The notes under the pieces are model-generated. The model was not told the DNA's origin, did no database searches, and was given only the letters and a program-made list of their open reading frames with translations. Both the position numbers and the translations under genes were made by a program. A stretch of DNA of 64,000 bases from the NCBI GenBank assembly GCA_949358305.1, contig OX442324.1, positions 4,594,001 through 4,658,000 on the forward strand, written 5' to 3'. The first letter of the stretch is position 1. Each line of letters starts with the position of its first letter. Source of the DNA: Strigamia acuminata. Taxonomy: Eukaryota; Arthropoda; Chilopoda; Geophilomorpha; Linotaeniidae. Positions 1 through 9,660 of the stretch are shown here, one piece after another.

Positions 1-356
1 TTCGATTATTTGCTGTATTTTGAATTGGTGTTTGATTTAATGGCGTGCTTGTGCGCTGGTTGCTTACAGATGCTTGTCCCAACTCCTTCGAAAAAGTCAC
101 CACATTGGGGAATTCAGATTTAACCTGCTGGAGTGCGTTCTCTTTACTGCGTACTTTCTTCTTGAATGTAAAATACCAAACAGCAACGTTTACTATGCCT
201 AATATGATTAGTCCGCCCACTACACTCCCAATTATAGGTATTAGTGGGATTTCTGGGCAATTGCATGAACCTAAAGGACAATAAACATCAATAGAATCAT
301 AAATATACGAGTGTAAGAATAAAATACTCACAGGATTGATTTGCTTCGCTTGTCAT
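1..356 (-). CDS. Partial gene: 5' exons of an unrecognised single-pass membrane protein
   Basis: Two exons are visible on the minus strand. Exon 1 (356 down to 332) starts ATG with a good context (A at -3) and an in-frame TGA two codons upstream, and ends at a GTGAGT donor. Exon 2 starts at 270 after a TTTAG acceptor and continues past the left edge. The join (1 nt plus 2 nt) makes a Cys codon. The protein begins with a short polar stretch (MTSEANQSC), then a Cys/Pro-rich linker (CNCPEIP), a strong hydrophobic segment of about 22 residues (IIGSVVGGLIILGIVNVAVW), then a basic stop-transfer KKK and a Ser/Thr/Asn-rich tail. There is no signal peptide, so a type III (N-out) topology is plausible. 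I do not recognise the family. A synaptotagmin-like layout (short N-terminus, TM, cytoplasmic domain) is one possibility, but no C2 domain is in view. The Copia element lies about 70 bp upstream of the ATG. Confidence 0.6.
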
Positions 357-424
357 GTTTCACACGTCTAAAACGCCATTAAACACAATAAAGAACTATT
401 TTTAAGATTGTTTTAATCACCTTA

Positions 425-630
425 TGTTGGTTTTGAGTGCCCAGTCTTCACGCCAGGTGAACGTTTCACCTGCGCACCCACGACGTCCAGATGACGTACT
501 TGGCGTAAACCAATCAGGGTTGAGCGCACCTGTATATAATGTGTTAGCAATTAGAATAAAGTTAATCATTTGCTGTTAAACCTAACCACGCGTCTTATCA
601 TTGTCCCAACCTTCGACACTAAAAACTACA
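425..630 (+). repeat. 5' LTR of the Copia element
   Basis: 206 bp, TG...CA ends, reads as identical to 2784-2989. It contains a TATA-like stretch (TGTATATAATG, about 530-540) and an AATAAA (about 555-560), consistent with LTR promoter and polyadenylation signals. Confidence 0.95.
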
Positions 631-659
631 GGTTATGGGCCCAGCACGCTTCCACTGCG
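631..659 (+). other. Primer binding site complementary to initiator tRNA-Met internal region
   Basis: Immediately after the 5' LTR lies GGTTATGGGCCCAGCACGC followed by TTCCACTGCG. From memory this matches, over about 29 nt, the reverse complement of the anticodon-arm-to-D-arm part of eukaryotic initiator tRNA-Met. Priming from the internal (half-tRNA) region of tRNA-iMet is characteristic of Drosophila copia-like elements. This supports both the family call and the exact LTR border. Confidence 0.9.
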
Positions 660-744
660 GATAATATCGAGATTTGGGACGAAACGATCGAAGAAGTCAA
701 AACGTTTTTGATACGAACCGTTTCGAGAAACAAAATCAGAAACG

Positions 745-2646
745 ATGGCGAATGCAGGCGGAATTTCGGCTAGAATCGAACCACTGGGGAAAGAAAACTA
801 CGATGCCTGGAAAGTCCAAATGGAAGCAATTTTGGGGAAGAACGATCTCTTAAAGTACGCGGACGGAACATTGAAGCGACCAGAAGTTGATCCAAGCAAC
901 AATAACACCAAGAAAGCCGCCGAAAATTGGGACGTGAGAGACAGAAACACGAGATACGATATTTTGCTACACGTAAAACAGTCGGAGATTCGATTGTTGA
1001 AAAACTGTAAAACCTCAAACGAATTATGGAGAAAATTGGACGAAATTTACGAAGCGAAAGGACCGGCAAATATGGGCATGTTGCTGAAACAAATTTGCGG
1101 AAACAAAATGGCTGAGAACGAAAACGTGCGTGACTATCTGAAGGGATTTTTTGAAGCGGTTGATAAGCTACTCGACATGGATATGGAAATCCATCCGACA
1201 CTTACTGGGACGCTGCTGTTGCAAAGTTTGCCGAAATCATTCGATACGTTCAAGATCACGATGGAATCGCGAGACACATTGCCGACGCTGGAAGCGCTAA
1301 AAGCTAAAATTATAGCCGCAGCAATTTCTCAAGAAAAAGATAAAGAAGAAGTATCCGACGCAATGTTGGCCAAGAAATCGTTCCAAAAACGGAGGCAGCC
1401 GAAGAACGGCGACGATGAATCGGATTCTGATGAAAAGCCGACTTTCAAGTTCAAGTGCCACGGTTGCGGAAAAATCGGCCACAAAATCGCCGATTGCCGA
1501 AGTAAAAGCAAGAAGGAAAGCGCATCGAGAGCCGAGAAGTCCAAGTACGAATTATTTTTCTGCGAACAAAACGAGACAGCATTGAAATGCGAGAAGTCAC
1601 GGCCGAGAAATTGGTGTTTGGACAGCGGCGCAAGTTCCCACATGTGCTCGAGCAATTCAACATTTTCAACGATCGAATTCCTGAAGAACCAGAAATTGAA
1701 TTTGGCCAGTAAAGCGAGTACGAACATCGACGGAAAAGGAACCGCGAAAATCGTCGTCAAAACTGGAGACGGAAATATGAAGTTGGATTTGACGGAGACT
1801 CTCTTGGTACGGGATTTGCGAACGAATTTGATGTCAGTCGGAAAGATCACAGAGCGGGGACACAAGGTGATTTTTGACAATAAATCAGCAGAAATAATAA
1901 GCCCGAAGGGAGAAATCGTATTCACCGCCGAAAAAAGAAACGGATTATATTACATCGTCGACAAGACCGAGGATGCTGCGACCGCAATGGAAATCGAAGT
2001 CAGAACCGGGAACATGAAGACCGAAAAAGCAAGTACGGAAGTCAAGAAGACGAGAACCGAGAACAAGAAAACAGCTGCGGAAGTCAAGAAGACGAGAACC
2101 GAGAACAAGAAAACAGCTGCGGAAGTCAAGAAGACGAGAGCCGAAAACAAGAAAACAGCTGCGGAAGTCAAGAAGACTAGAACCGAGAACGTAAAAATTC
2201 GCGAATGGCACGAGAAGCTCGAATACGAATCAATTTTGAAGAAACTGAAAAACGACTTTGCAGAACAGATAAGTCAAACATTAATGGAAATGGCGCAATA
2301 TATGATTTTGCAGCCGAGTGAGGAATCAAGTGTGGAACTAGACAAGAACGAGAACGAAGCCGAAATTTCCGAGAACGAGAGCGAAGCCGAAATTTCCGAG
2401 AACGAGAACGAAGTTGAAATTTCCGAGAACGAGAACGAAGTAGAAATTTTCGAGAACGAGACGGAACAAGGGGAAGTCGAAATCAAGATCAATGATGAAG
2501 TCGAGAACGAGACTGAACAAGGGGAAGTCGAAACTCTCCAGATCAAAAACGTACGAGCGCCTCCGCGACAATCTTCGAGAACTCGGAGGCTGTATTCAAA
2601 TCGAAATGGAAAACCACCAGGAAGAATTCGATATGAAGAGTATTAA
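745..2646 (+). CDS. Copia gag-protease polyprotein, lacking integrase/RT/RNase H
   Basis: 633 residues, single uninterrupted frame from ATG at 745. Order of parts: UBN2/gag-like domain (residues about 10-200, with typical WK..M...L and LW..L...YE spacing); a CCHC zinc knuckle CHGCGKIGHKIADC (about residue 238); a retropepsin-type aspartic protease site CLDSGASSHM (about 290); then a GAG-pre-integrase-like stretch ending near GLYYIV (about 405). After that the integrase and polymerase core is missing. It is replaced by Lys/Glu-rich repeats: a 14-residue unit (VKKTRTENKKTAAE) in nearly four copies at 2041-2190, and a 9-residue acidic unit (ENENEVEIS) in about four copies near 2347-2457. The C-terminus (SSRTRR....KPPGRIRYEE) resembles the conserved segment that follows integrase in Copia, so the deletion probably joined these two regions while keeping the frame open. 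Confidence 0.9.
   Translation: MANAGGISARIEPLGKENYDAWKVQMEAILGKNDLLKYADGTLKRPEVDPSNNNTKKAAENWDVRDRNTRYDILLHVKQSEIRLLKNCKTSNELWRKLDEIYEAKGPANMGMLLKQICGNKMAENENVRDYLKGFFEAVDKLLDMDMEIHPTLTGTLLLQSLPKSFDTFKITMESRDTLPTLEALKAKIIAAAISQEKDKEEVSDAMLAKKSFQKRRQPKNGDDESDSDEKPTFKFKCHGCGKIGHKIADCRSKSKKESASRAEKSKYELFFCEQNETALKCEKSRPRNWCLDSGASSHMCSSNSTFSTIEFLKNQKLNLASKASTNIDGKGTAKIVVKTGDGNMKLDLTETLLVRDLRTNLMSVGKITERGHKVIFDNKSAEIISPKGEIVFTAEKRNGLYYIVDKTEDAATAMEIEVRTGNMKTEKASTEVKKTRTENKKTAAEVKKTRTENKKTAAEVKKTRAENKKTAAEVKKTRTENVKIREWHEKLEYESILKKLKNDFAEQISQTLMEMAQYMILQPSEESSVELDKNENEAEISENESEAEISENENEVEISENENEVEIFENETEQGEVEIKINDEVENETEQGEVETLQIKNVRAPPRQSSRTRRLYSNRNGKPPGRIRYEEY
2041..2190 (+). repeat. 42-bp in-frame tandem repeat inside the Copia ORF
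   Basis: Three full and one partial copy of a 42-bp unit starting GTCAAGAAGACGAGAACC. The copies are nearly identical, indicating recent expansion, and each encodes a basic 14-residue module. Confidence 0.9.
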
Positions 2647-2775
2647 TTAGTAAAACAAAATATTTGAATTGTTTGAGAAAAATATGTTTAATATTTGAAT
2701 TGTTTAAGAAAAGTGTTTTTAATTATTTTAACTTTTGAGATGTAAAAATGTTGGAATATGTGGTGACTGGCACTC

Positions 2776-2783
2776 AGGGGAAG
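2776..2783 (+). other. Polypurine tract of the Copia element
   Basis: AGGGGAAG lies directly against the 3' LTR start (TGTTGG at 2784), the expected position for plus-strand priming. Confidence 0.75.
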
Positions 2784-2989
2784 TGTTGGTTTTGAGTGCC
2801 CAGTCTTCACGCCAGGTGAACGTTTCACCTGCGCACCCACGACGTCCAGATGACGTACTTGGCGTAAACCAATCAGGGTTGAGCGCACCTGTATATAATG
2901 TGTTAGCAATTAGAATAAAGTTAATCATTTGCTGTTAAACCTAACCACGCGTCTTATCATTGTCCCAACCTTCGACACTAAAAACTACA
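2784..2989 (+). repeat. 3' LTR of the Copia element
   Basis: 206 bp, reads base-for-base as the 5' LTR, followed at once by the CCTTA target-site duplication (2990-2994). Confidence 0.95.
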
Positions 2990-3227
2990 CCTTATCTGTG
3001 TTGAAAATTCCACGTATCAAGACTCGTTTTCCAAGCAACGATAACAAGTTGTAGGTCAAATTCTTATCTAGGAATTAATGACGAGTGTCAAGTTGACAGG
3101 ACATTGTCAGCGGTGCAAGGAGGCTCTCGTGGGGCCTGAGCGAGGCCTCGCAACCGCAAAAGCCTGTGTTTTAATACGTTATAATGATTATAATTAATTG
3201 AGGCATCTCAATAAATGTGTCTAAAAA

Positions 3228-3233
3228 TTTATT
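3228..3233 (-). terminator. Candidate polyadenylation signal of CLCA-A
   Basis: TTTATT on the plus strand (AATAAA on the minus strand) lies 165 nt past the CLCA-A stop codon. No other clear AATAAA lies between. The stretch 2995-3397 otherwise shows no gene. Confidence 0.45.
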
Positions 3234-3397
3234 GTCAACAACTATTACAGGCAATACAATGTGACTGAATCTGAATACGTGAAAAACTATTATGAAGCTA
3301 TAAGTGTAATTAAACATTACAGGAATATGAACATGTATTTGTTTTTGAAAAATCTTGAAAACATCAAACGGCTGAATAACATGCCTGAAATCTAAAT

Positions 3398-6300
3398 TTA
3401 AATTTGATCATCATCACTTTTCGCATTACTCTTTTCTTCTTTGCCTGGCAAATCTGCATCGGCTTTTTGCTCATTTCGATCGGTGTTTTCGTGTTTTGCT
3501 GATTTATTTACTTCTGAATCGCCTGCAGTTTCGTCCACAAAACCTGCCAACGCGTCGCTTTCTTCACTGATCGGTTGAATGGACTGGTTCTTGGTAGGAA
3601 CGGGTTCATAGCTGACCGATTTGGCGTTAATCTGTGCTTTTCGTCGACGCCGATTGCGTGTAATTCTCCAAACCACCACCAAAATAACCAGCACGAGTAC
3701 AACTGCCACAACGATACCTATGATTGGTCCTGCACGAGCAGTTGATGCCCCTTTGTTCGGTTTTTCGTCTTCTCCCAATGGGTGGGACGCGTTTGTTGTT
3801 GTTTCTGGCGGCTCAAAACCCTGTTGTACGAATACACTGACGATGTTGGACACTTCACTCTGATAACCTTGACTGTCTGTTGTTCGTATAGCAAAATAAT
3901 ACACCGTATTGTCATTGGGTACGGCAACTGCTGCTGTTAATTTCGGATTTTTGGCCAAATTGTACCCAACAGTTGAATTTATTGGATTGGCATTGTCGAA
4001 ATGTTGTTCTGTCAGGTCTTTTCGGTTGATCGAATAACGAATTTGGTAATTCGAAAGTGGAACTTGAAAAAAAAAATTAAAAATTAAAAAAATTAAAATA
4101 TTGAATGTATTTTAATTAAGAATACCTTCTTCCCAGTCAAGGTCTTCTCCTGCTGGCGACCATTCTAATTGGATTTGTTTTGCCGAAGAATTCACTTTAT
4201 TTAATCGCAAGTCGGATATTCTGTTTGGTGGGTATGTCGTTTTGTCCCTCGCTTTGGATACGTAAAACGAAGGTCCTACAGCAAATCGACTGAATGTTCC
4301 AGTGGAAGATGAAGAGTAAATTGGTTGTTGACAATCTGAACTTTTGTTTGAATCTGTTTCAAGAAAATGATATACAGTAAATCCAATTCACACATGAAGC
4401 TACACAGATGTCAAAATGTATTTTCCTTTGCCTGGTTTTATGATGTGGAGTCAGTGAGTTGCCCCTTGAGAAAAAACCAGCACTTTCATGTAAGACAGCT
4501 TACCTGCAGAGATGGAACTATACACTCTTCTGGAAACACCATATGTTCCTTCTACATTTATTTCAATGGAATAAAATCCTGGACTTGGCAAATTGATCAG
4601 ATATCTTGAATATATGCCATCATTCTGACTAATGTCAGGGTCTGTAGAGGATTTAAAGGAATGGTAATAATAAAATAGCAGTTAGAAACTAAACTTGATA
4701 ATTAAACCTCCATTTCCACTGTCATATAATGGCAGTTGGTAGCTCTGATTTGGCTCTGGTGCATGAATTGTGGCAACGATTTTAGCATCTACAACAGGAG
4801 CATTCATTTGCAGCACTTCAGCATACAGGATGACAGGTGTCTGATCATCAACCTACACAAGAACATGTAGTTTGATATGGAAATGAATAACTTTTTTTTT
4901 TTACTTACAACTTGTACGTTTGTCCAACATTTGACACTTATCTCTTTGTTTGGTTTGGACTTGGCGGTTAATGCCACCGCTACACTTGCATTTTTGAATT
5001 GTTCATAGCGAATAATTCGATACTTCCAGACACCAAGCTGTTTAATAAGACAAAGATTATTTCGTTAAACAAAGGAAAGGATGCAATGTTTTTGCAAATT
5101 TATTACCTGTGCATCCTTTAAGTAGAATGTTCTTGCATAACCTAGAGCTGCTTTTTCAAAACCTCCATCGTATGTGAAGCCGTCTGGTCGAGTTAAGATC
5201 ACCTTGTCTACATTCTTATTGTTGACGTATGAAACACTGAAGACTGAATCAGACATGCTTTTATCCAGTATGAAATCTCCTGATATAGTTGCAACTGGAG
5301 ATTTGTCGAGGTGTTTAAGGAATACCTGTTTTTTTTAACATATGTTAGTAAAAGTTATAATCAGATAATATTATATGTAAGTATGATCATCATTGGGAAT
5401 AGTTTTGTCTTGTTTGTGTGGGGAATAAGCCCAGGGTCACTTTATCCATAAGGCCAAATAAGCACAATGCCTAGGGCCTACGAACCAGTGGCTGAATCAG
5501 GATTTTATGTTAGCAGAGATTCAGGGTTATTCATTATAAAGGGTGTCCCAAAATTGATGCAAGATTTGAATTTGCTGCCATTTGTGCAGTAAATTGTTGG
5601 CAATCCTGAAACAACAATGATTTGACAGCTGAAATTGGATGATATTGATGTTGCCAATATGTGGTTTCAACAAGACGGTGCAAGAAAAAGGGGTCAATTC
5701 TGATCACCGAAACCGGTGATGCGGTCTTTGCGGTTTTGCGATATACCGCGTGTATTGCGGTATATCGAAAAACCGCAAAGACCGCATAACCGCAAATAAT
5801 TGCATAACCGCAAAAAACTGCATAGCCGCAAAAACCCAAAATCTCAAGAAAATAAACCCTAATGTCCTAATGTGTTACAGACCGATATCATATTGTGTCC
5901 CAATGTATTACAGACTGGTAACCTAACATTGCTGTAATCTTTGCGTTTCAACAGTTAAGTGGCGGACCGGCAGCCTCTTGCTTGCGGACCGGCACCGGTC
6001 CGCAGACTACGACTTTGCGGAATGCTGTTTAGGGTTACCCACTTGAAAACTTCCATCTTCTAAATGGTTCGGAGACAAGGTTGCTCTCATTGCTGCATCG
6101 AGTCTCTCCACTGTAAGTGGATAATTATCTGGCGAAATAGCCGGGATGTTGAATATCCTTCCATGTGTACATGAAGCTAGATCTAGCATTGCAGTGGTGG
6201 TTTCTTTATTTAAAGGTTTGTCATTGTCGCGAAAAACTATAATCATCAATTGAATTGCAACATCTTGCAACCTAGTGCACACGCTTGCGACATCTATTGG

Positions 6301-9084
6301 CTGCCATTCTCCAGCTGTAATAAGAATCAACACTCTTCTATGTACTTGCACAGTTGATGTTTTGGGCTTGAAAGTCTAAAAAAAAATATAATTTTTTTAA
6401 AAAAAAGTTGTAAATTTATTTTTTGTACGAATCTAATGATTGTTTTTACGTATGCTGATGTTAAAATCCCTGCTGTGATATCTGCTTGATGTGCTGCAAT
6501 TTGTACGTTGTCAGGTATACGGGAAATGACTTTACCTCGCGAGGCTTCATCAGTTATCATCGTCAAGTTGCAACTGATTTTGGATTCGTCGGCAAGCCCT
6601 GTCAACGCCACTGCGCTGCCATCTGGTACGTGATCTTTGAAAAAACGATAAAGGACTGCCTGCGCCACTTCGAATTTGTTCTGCAGCAAACAAGTTGGCA
6701 ATTAAATAGTCATTGATTGCAAAATTAACTGTACATTGTCGTCCATAGGGCCTGATTCGTCTAAAAGGACGATGTAAGTCACGTTCGACATGAAAACAAA
6801 CGTAAAAGAAGGAGTTGTGTTGGTGTTTGGATCCGACAATGGATTCCTAGAAAGCGGCCATGACAGCATGACATCAGGTGAGGCACTTTCATTTCTATTT
6901 GCTTTCAATTACTGTACGTACAAGTTTGCAAAGTCCGCATTACTCTTGATGACGTCCCACGCACTTTTCTCGCGACAAAGAAAGTTTTGTTTGGTTGGGG
7001 CATCAAAGTTGTGCGTTTTGGCATCGCAGAAATATGTGACCTGAAAAGAGATATTTTGTAAACATTGCTGGAACGTTGAAGTAATGAAGTTTACCTGTTT
7101 TAATGTTGGATTGTTAAGTATGGAAGTTGTTGACGATGTGTTGTTATTTCGAGTAAATTCGCAGTTCGTGTCGGGGATTCCAGACAGAGAACGAACAGTG
7201 CAGTCGCCTCTGTTGGTTTTACAGAGAAAATTCATTAGAATTAGACCCAAATTTTAGATTCTAGTTCAGTTGTGTCATTATTATTGGTGTTTTTTATTAT
7301 GAATGAACTTACTGGAACGTGTAGTCATGAGGTTTTTCTAAACATCCTGTCACTGTTAATGTTTTGTGGTGGTAATAAAATGGCGGAAAGAGGTTATCGT
7401 TAGCATAGCCACATTCATCGAACACGCCATATTGATAGTACGCCCATTCTCTAACAAACTTTTTAGCTGGTGGATACAAAATGTCGTGAGATTATTCATT
7501 TGTAAAGAGGAGTAGTTAACGAACCGTTGGATGTGAGATCTGTATCGTTTCTTGCGGATAGGACGAAATCTGGCGAAAGGTGAATGCTTAAACCTTTTTG
7601 ACCACAGCCGCCATGTTGTTTGGTGTATGGTGCTTTTTGCCGAGATGAGGATCCAATTTTAATGTCAGCTTCTTCGAAAGTTTCGTGCGTGGCTTGTCTA
7701 ACTTGGGAGAAGAGAGTTTGGTTCCATGATGCTGGTACTAGTATTGTAATGTCTTTGAAGTAGACATGTTGTTTGCTAGCAATGAAAAGTTGTTGAGATG
7801 CTGCTGTGAGAAGAGTCTAGTAAATATAAATTGTTCGATTATTGCGTTTTAACAATTAAGTATGAGGAGGAGATTAAGGGCAATTTTGCAGTGTGAGAAT
7901 GTTTTTAAAAGTTTAAAAACTGAACGGTTGTTTGATAAAAAGTTGAGATAGAACAAAAATAAAAGTTTGATTGATGTGAATTTACTGAGAATTTTTTTTT
8001 TAAATTTATCAAGGTTTTTGAAATTTGTTGAAAGTTTTCAAGATTTGTTGAAAGTTTTCAAGATTTGTTGAAAATTTTCAAGATTTGTTGAAAATTTTCA
8101 AGATTTGTTGAAAGTTTTCAAGATTTGTTGAAAAGTTTTCAAGATTTGTTGAAAAATTTTCAAGATTTGTTGAAAATTTTCAAGATTTGTTGAAAAGTTT
8201 TCAAGATTTGTTGAAAAGTTTTCAAGATTTGTTGAAAATTTTCAAGATTTTTTGAAAATTTTCAAGCTTTGTTGAAAATTTTCAAAATGATATGCAGCAA
8301 AAAATTTGTAGCATAATGCAGCAAACTGGGAAATAAATGCAATAAAAATATATTTGAATTTTGAACTTCAGAAGTTGTTGACTCAGTGAAATTCCAACCG
8401 TCTGTCTGCAAATTCACTTCCGGGAGATCAAAGTGCACTCTAAAAAAGGCAATTTTTTCATAGAATGCTCAATTTAATAGCAAATAGCCAGTGCACGTTC
8501 GCACCTAAACAGTTTGCATTTAAACATGTAACTTTAATGAGGCAGGGTTTGCAAGAAAACCGTTACGAAGTGTTATCGCTAACCGCAACTACCGTGCTTT
8601 TTTATTGATAAGAAGACTTAAGATTATATGAGTAATACCTTATAATCGGTGTACAAGAATAGTGAAATCAGTTGCGAAATCAAATAGTTGTAATATTTCA
8701 CTTCAATCTTATAATTCCAGAAAAACTCACTCTCTCACTACCCTCAATAAAAAAAAATATTTTCCAACAATAACAATGTTAAGAAAACATTTTACATCCA
8801 ATCAGATGTAAGACATTATTCTTAACTCATATTTCACGTGTTCAGTCCATGTTTTTACTTTTTTTTCCCTTTCTTACCTGAATTTCTTCAATTAAATTTG
8901 CGTCTTCTTCAATAACGCTTGAAATAGCAACTACAACGTTTTGATAACTGTTGTCTTGAAGGTGCAGAAGTTTCGATCTGGCTTCGCCTTCATTATTGCA
9001 GCATGCAAATACTATTGTGATTAAAATGATGAAAAAACCCCTTTTCCGCACTCTAGCACCGTTTAAAACTGTTGCAGACTCCAT
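3398..9084 (-). CDS. CLCA-A: calcium-activated chloride channel regulator family protein, degenerate protease motif
   Basis: Fourteen coding exons on the minus strand: 9084-8878, 7816-7525, 7466-7313, 7209-7095, 7040-6922, 6846-6735, 6680-6450, 6375-6043, 5325-5107, 5037-4909, 4852-4708, 4641-4504, 4353-4126, 4062-3398. They sum to 3,087 nt (1,028 residues). Order: signal peptide; CLCA N-terminal signature (LLHLQDNSYQNVVVAIS); the catalytic-type region reads VREWAYYQYGVFDE where active CLCAs have HEWAH, so zinc-binding residues are lost; a Cys-rich segment; a VWA domain whose MIDAS reads DESGP, not DxSxS; an Ig/FN3-like region (GVWKYRI...YDSGNGG...SRYL); a C-terminal TM (GPIIGIVVAVVLVLVILVVV); and a basic then acidic tail ending DDDQI. 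In this family the secreted or tethered proteins self-cleave and modulate chloride channels. Here autoproteolysis looks impossible by sequence. Tandem with CLCA-B and CLCA-C. Intron 1 carries a minisatellite and intron 8 transposon debris. Confidence 0.92.
5536..5690 (+). mobile_element. Remnant of a Tc1/mariner-superfamily transposon in CLCA-A intron 8
   Basis: A short stretch beginning GGGTGTCCCAAAATTGATG and later encoding NMWFQQDGA (5656-5682) resembles the conserved second-aspartate motif (WFQQDGA) of Tc1/mariner and related transposases. No long ORF remains, so this is a decayed fragment. It lies in the same intron as the fold-back repeat that follows. Confidence 0.6.
5719..5787. repeat. 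Near-perfect 31-bp inverted repeat (fold-back) with 7-nt loop
   Basis: Arms 5719-5749 and 5757-5787 are reverse complements over 31 bp with one mismatch, loop GTGTATT. It is followed by further CCGCAAA-type units to about 5835. A very stable hairpin is predicted within CLCA-A intron 8. It is probably part of a MITE or fold-back element, but no clean target duplication was identified. Confidence 0.85.
5984..6003. repeat. 20-bp GC-rich quasi-palindrome
   Basis: GCGGACCGGCACCGGTCCGC at 5984-6003 is palindromic except for the two central bases, and an earlier half copy (GGCGGACCGGCA) lies at about 5961. GC content is far above the surrounding intron. It sits about 40 bp beyond the donor of CLCA-A exon 8. 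Confidence 0.7.
8009..8286. repeat. 20-21-bp minisatellite in CLCA-A intron 1
   Basis: About thirteen imperfect copies of a unit like TTTTCAAGATTTGTTGAAAA. The unit is itself nearly palindromic (TTTTCAA...TTGAAAA), so the array can fold into many small hairpins. Non-coding. The rest of intron 1 (7817-8877) shows nothing I can name. Confidence 0.9.
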
Positions 9085-9660
9085 CAGAGTTATCGCCTGT
9101 GTATTAATTTACCTACTACATGCAGGTGATATCATTAACAGACATCTGTCGTTTAAGTAAACTCCGATAACTGATAACAAAGTGGACTTTTCACCTTTTT
9201 ATCTCATCTTAAGATTGCGGATTACAAACTTAGTTCTGGACACTTGTCGGCTGCACTACCAAATAAAATAGGACTGTGTGCCTAGATATTTTAAAATGAA
9301 ATTTAAATGAATTTAAAATGAAATTTGCTAAGACAATTTCTTATTGATCACGAGAAAAATCAATGGACAATAGAAAAAGACATGCACTGAAAGACAGGAC
9401 TAACCTAATTAACAGAAGTGCAATGTATCAACCATAGCCAACAATAAGCTATAATATTAGAAATGAAAAAATAAACCGAATAGACCTTTGGAAAAATGAG
9501 GTCAGGTGATACGATCATTGTTACTCCCCCTCTATGAGAAAAACCATTGCAAAATTACATTATAACATAGTAAATTTGAATTTCATTGTATTTTTGAACC
9601 ATATTAATAAATAAACTGATTATTATAAGACAAATCTTTAATAGCAAATGAAATTTTGGA
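9085..9660. other. Intergenic spacer between CLCA-A and CLCA-B
   Basis: 576 bp separating the CLCA-A start codon from the CLCA-B stop codon. It must hold the CLCA-A promoter and the CLCA-B 3' UTR. An ATTAAA-type signal on the minus strand (plus-strand TTTAAT near 9637) is the nearest polyadenylation candidate for CLCA-B. No ORF of interest. Confidence 0.5.

Larger units (their letters stand above)
425..2989 (+). mobile_element. Copia-type LTR retrotransposon, internally deleted, structurally young
   Basis: Complete element boundaries are visible. Two 206-bp LTRs (425-630 and 2784-2989) read as identical, start TGTTGG and end ACTACA (TG...CA). They are flanked by a perfect 5-bp target-site duplication CCTTA (420-424 and 2990-2994). 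A primer binding site follows the 5' LTR directly, and a short purine tract (AGGGGAAG, 2776-2783) precedes the 3' LTR. The interior is only about 2.15 kb and holds one ORF with gag and protease but no integrase, reverse transcriptase or RNase H, so the element is non-autonomous. The identical LTRs and intact TSD imply recent insertion, and mobilisation in trans by a full-length relative is likely. The insertion point is in the 5' region of the minus-strand membrane-protein gene on its left. Confidence 0.95.

Noticed and set aside
1329-1925. Long minus-strand ORF across the Copia gag region
   Set aside because: Antisense shadow of the gag-protease frame; no homology-like features.
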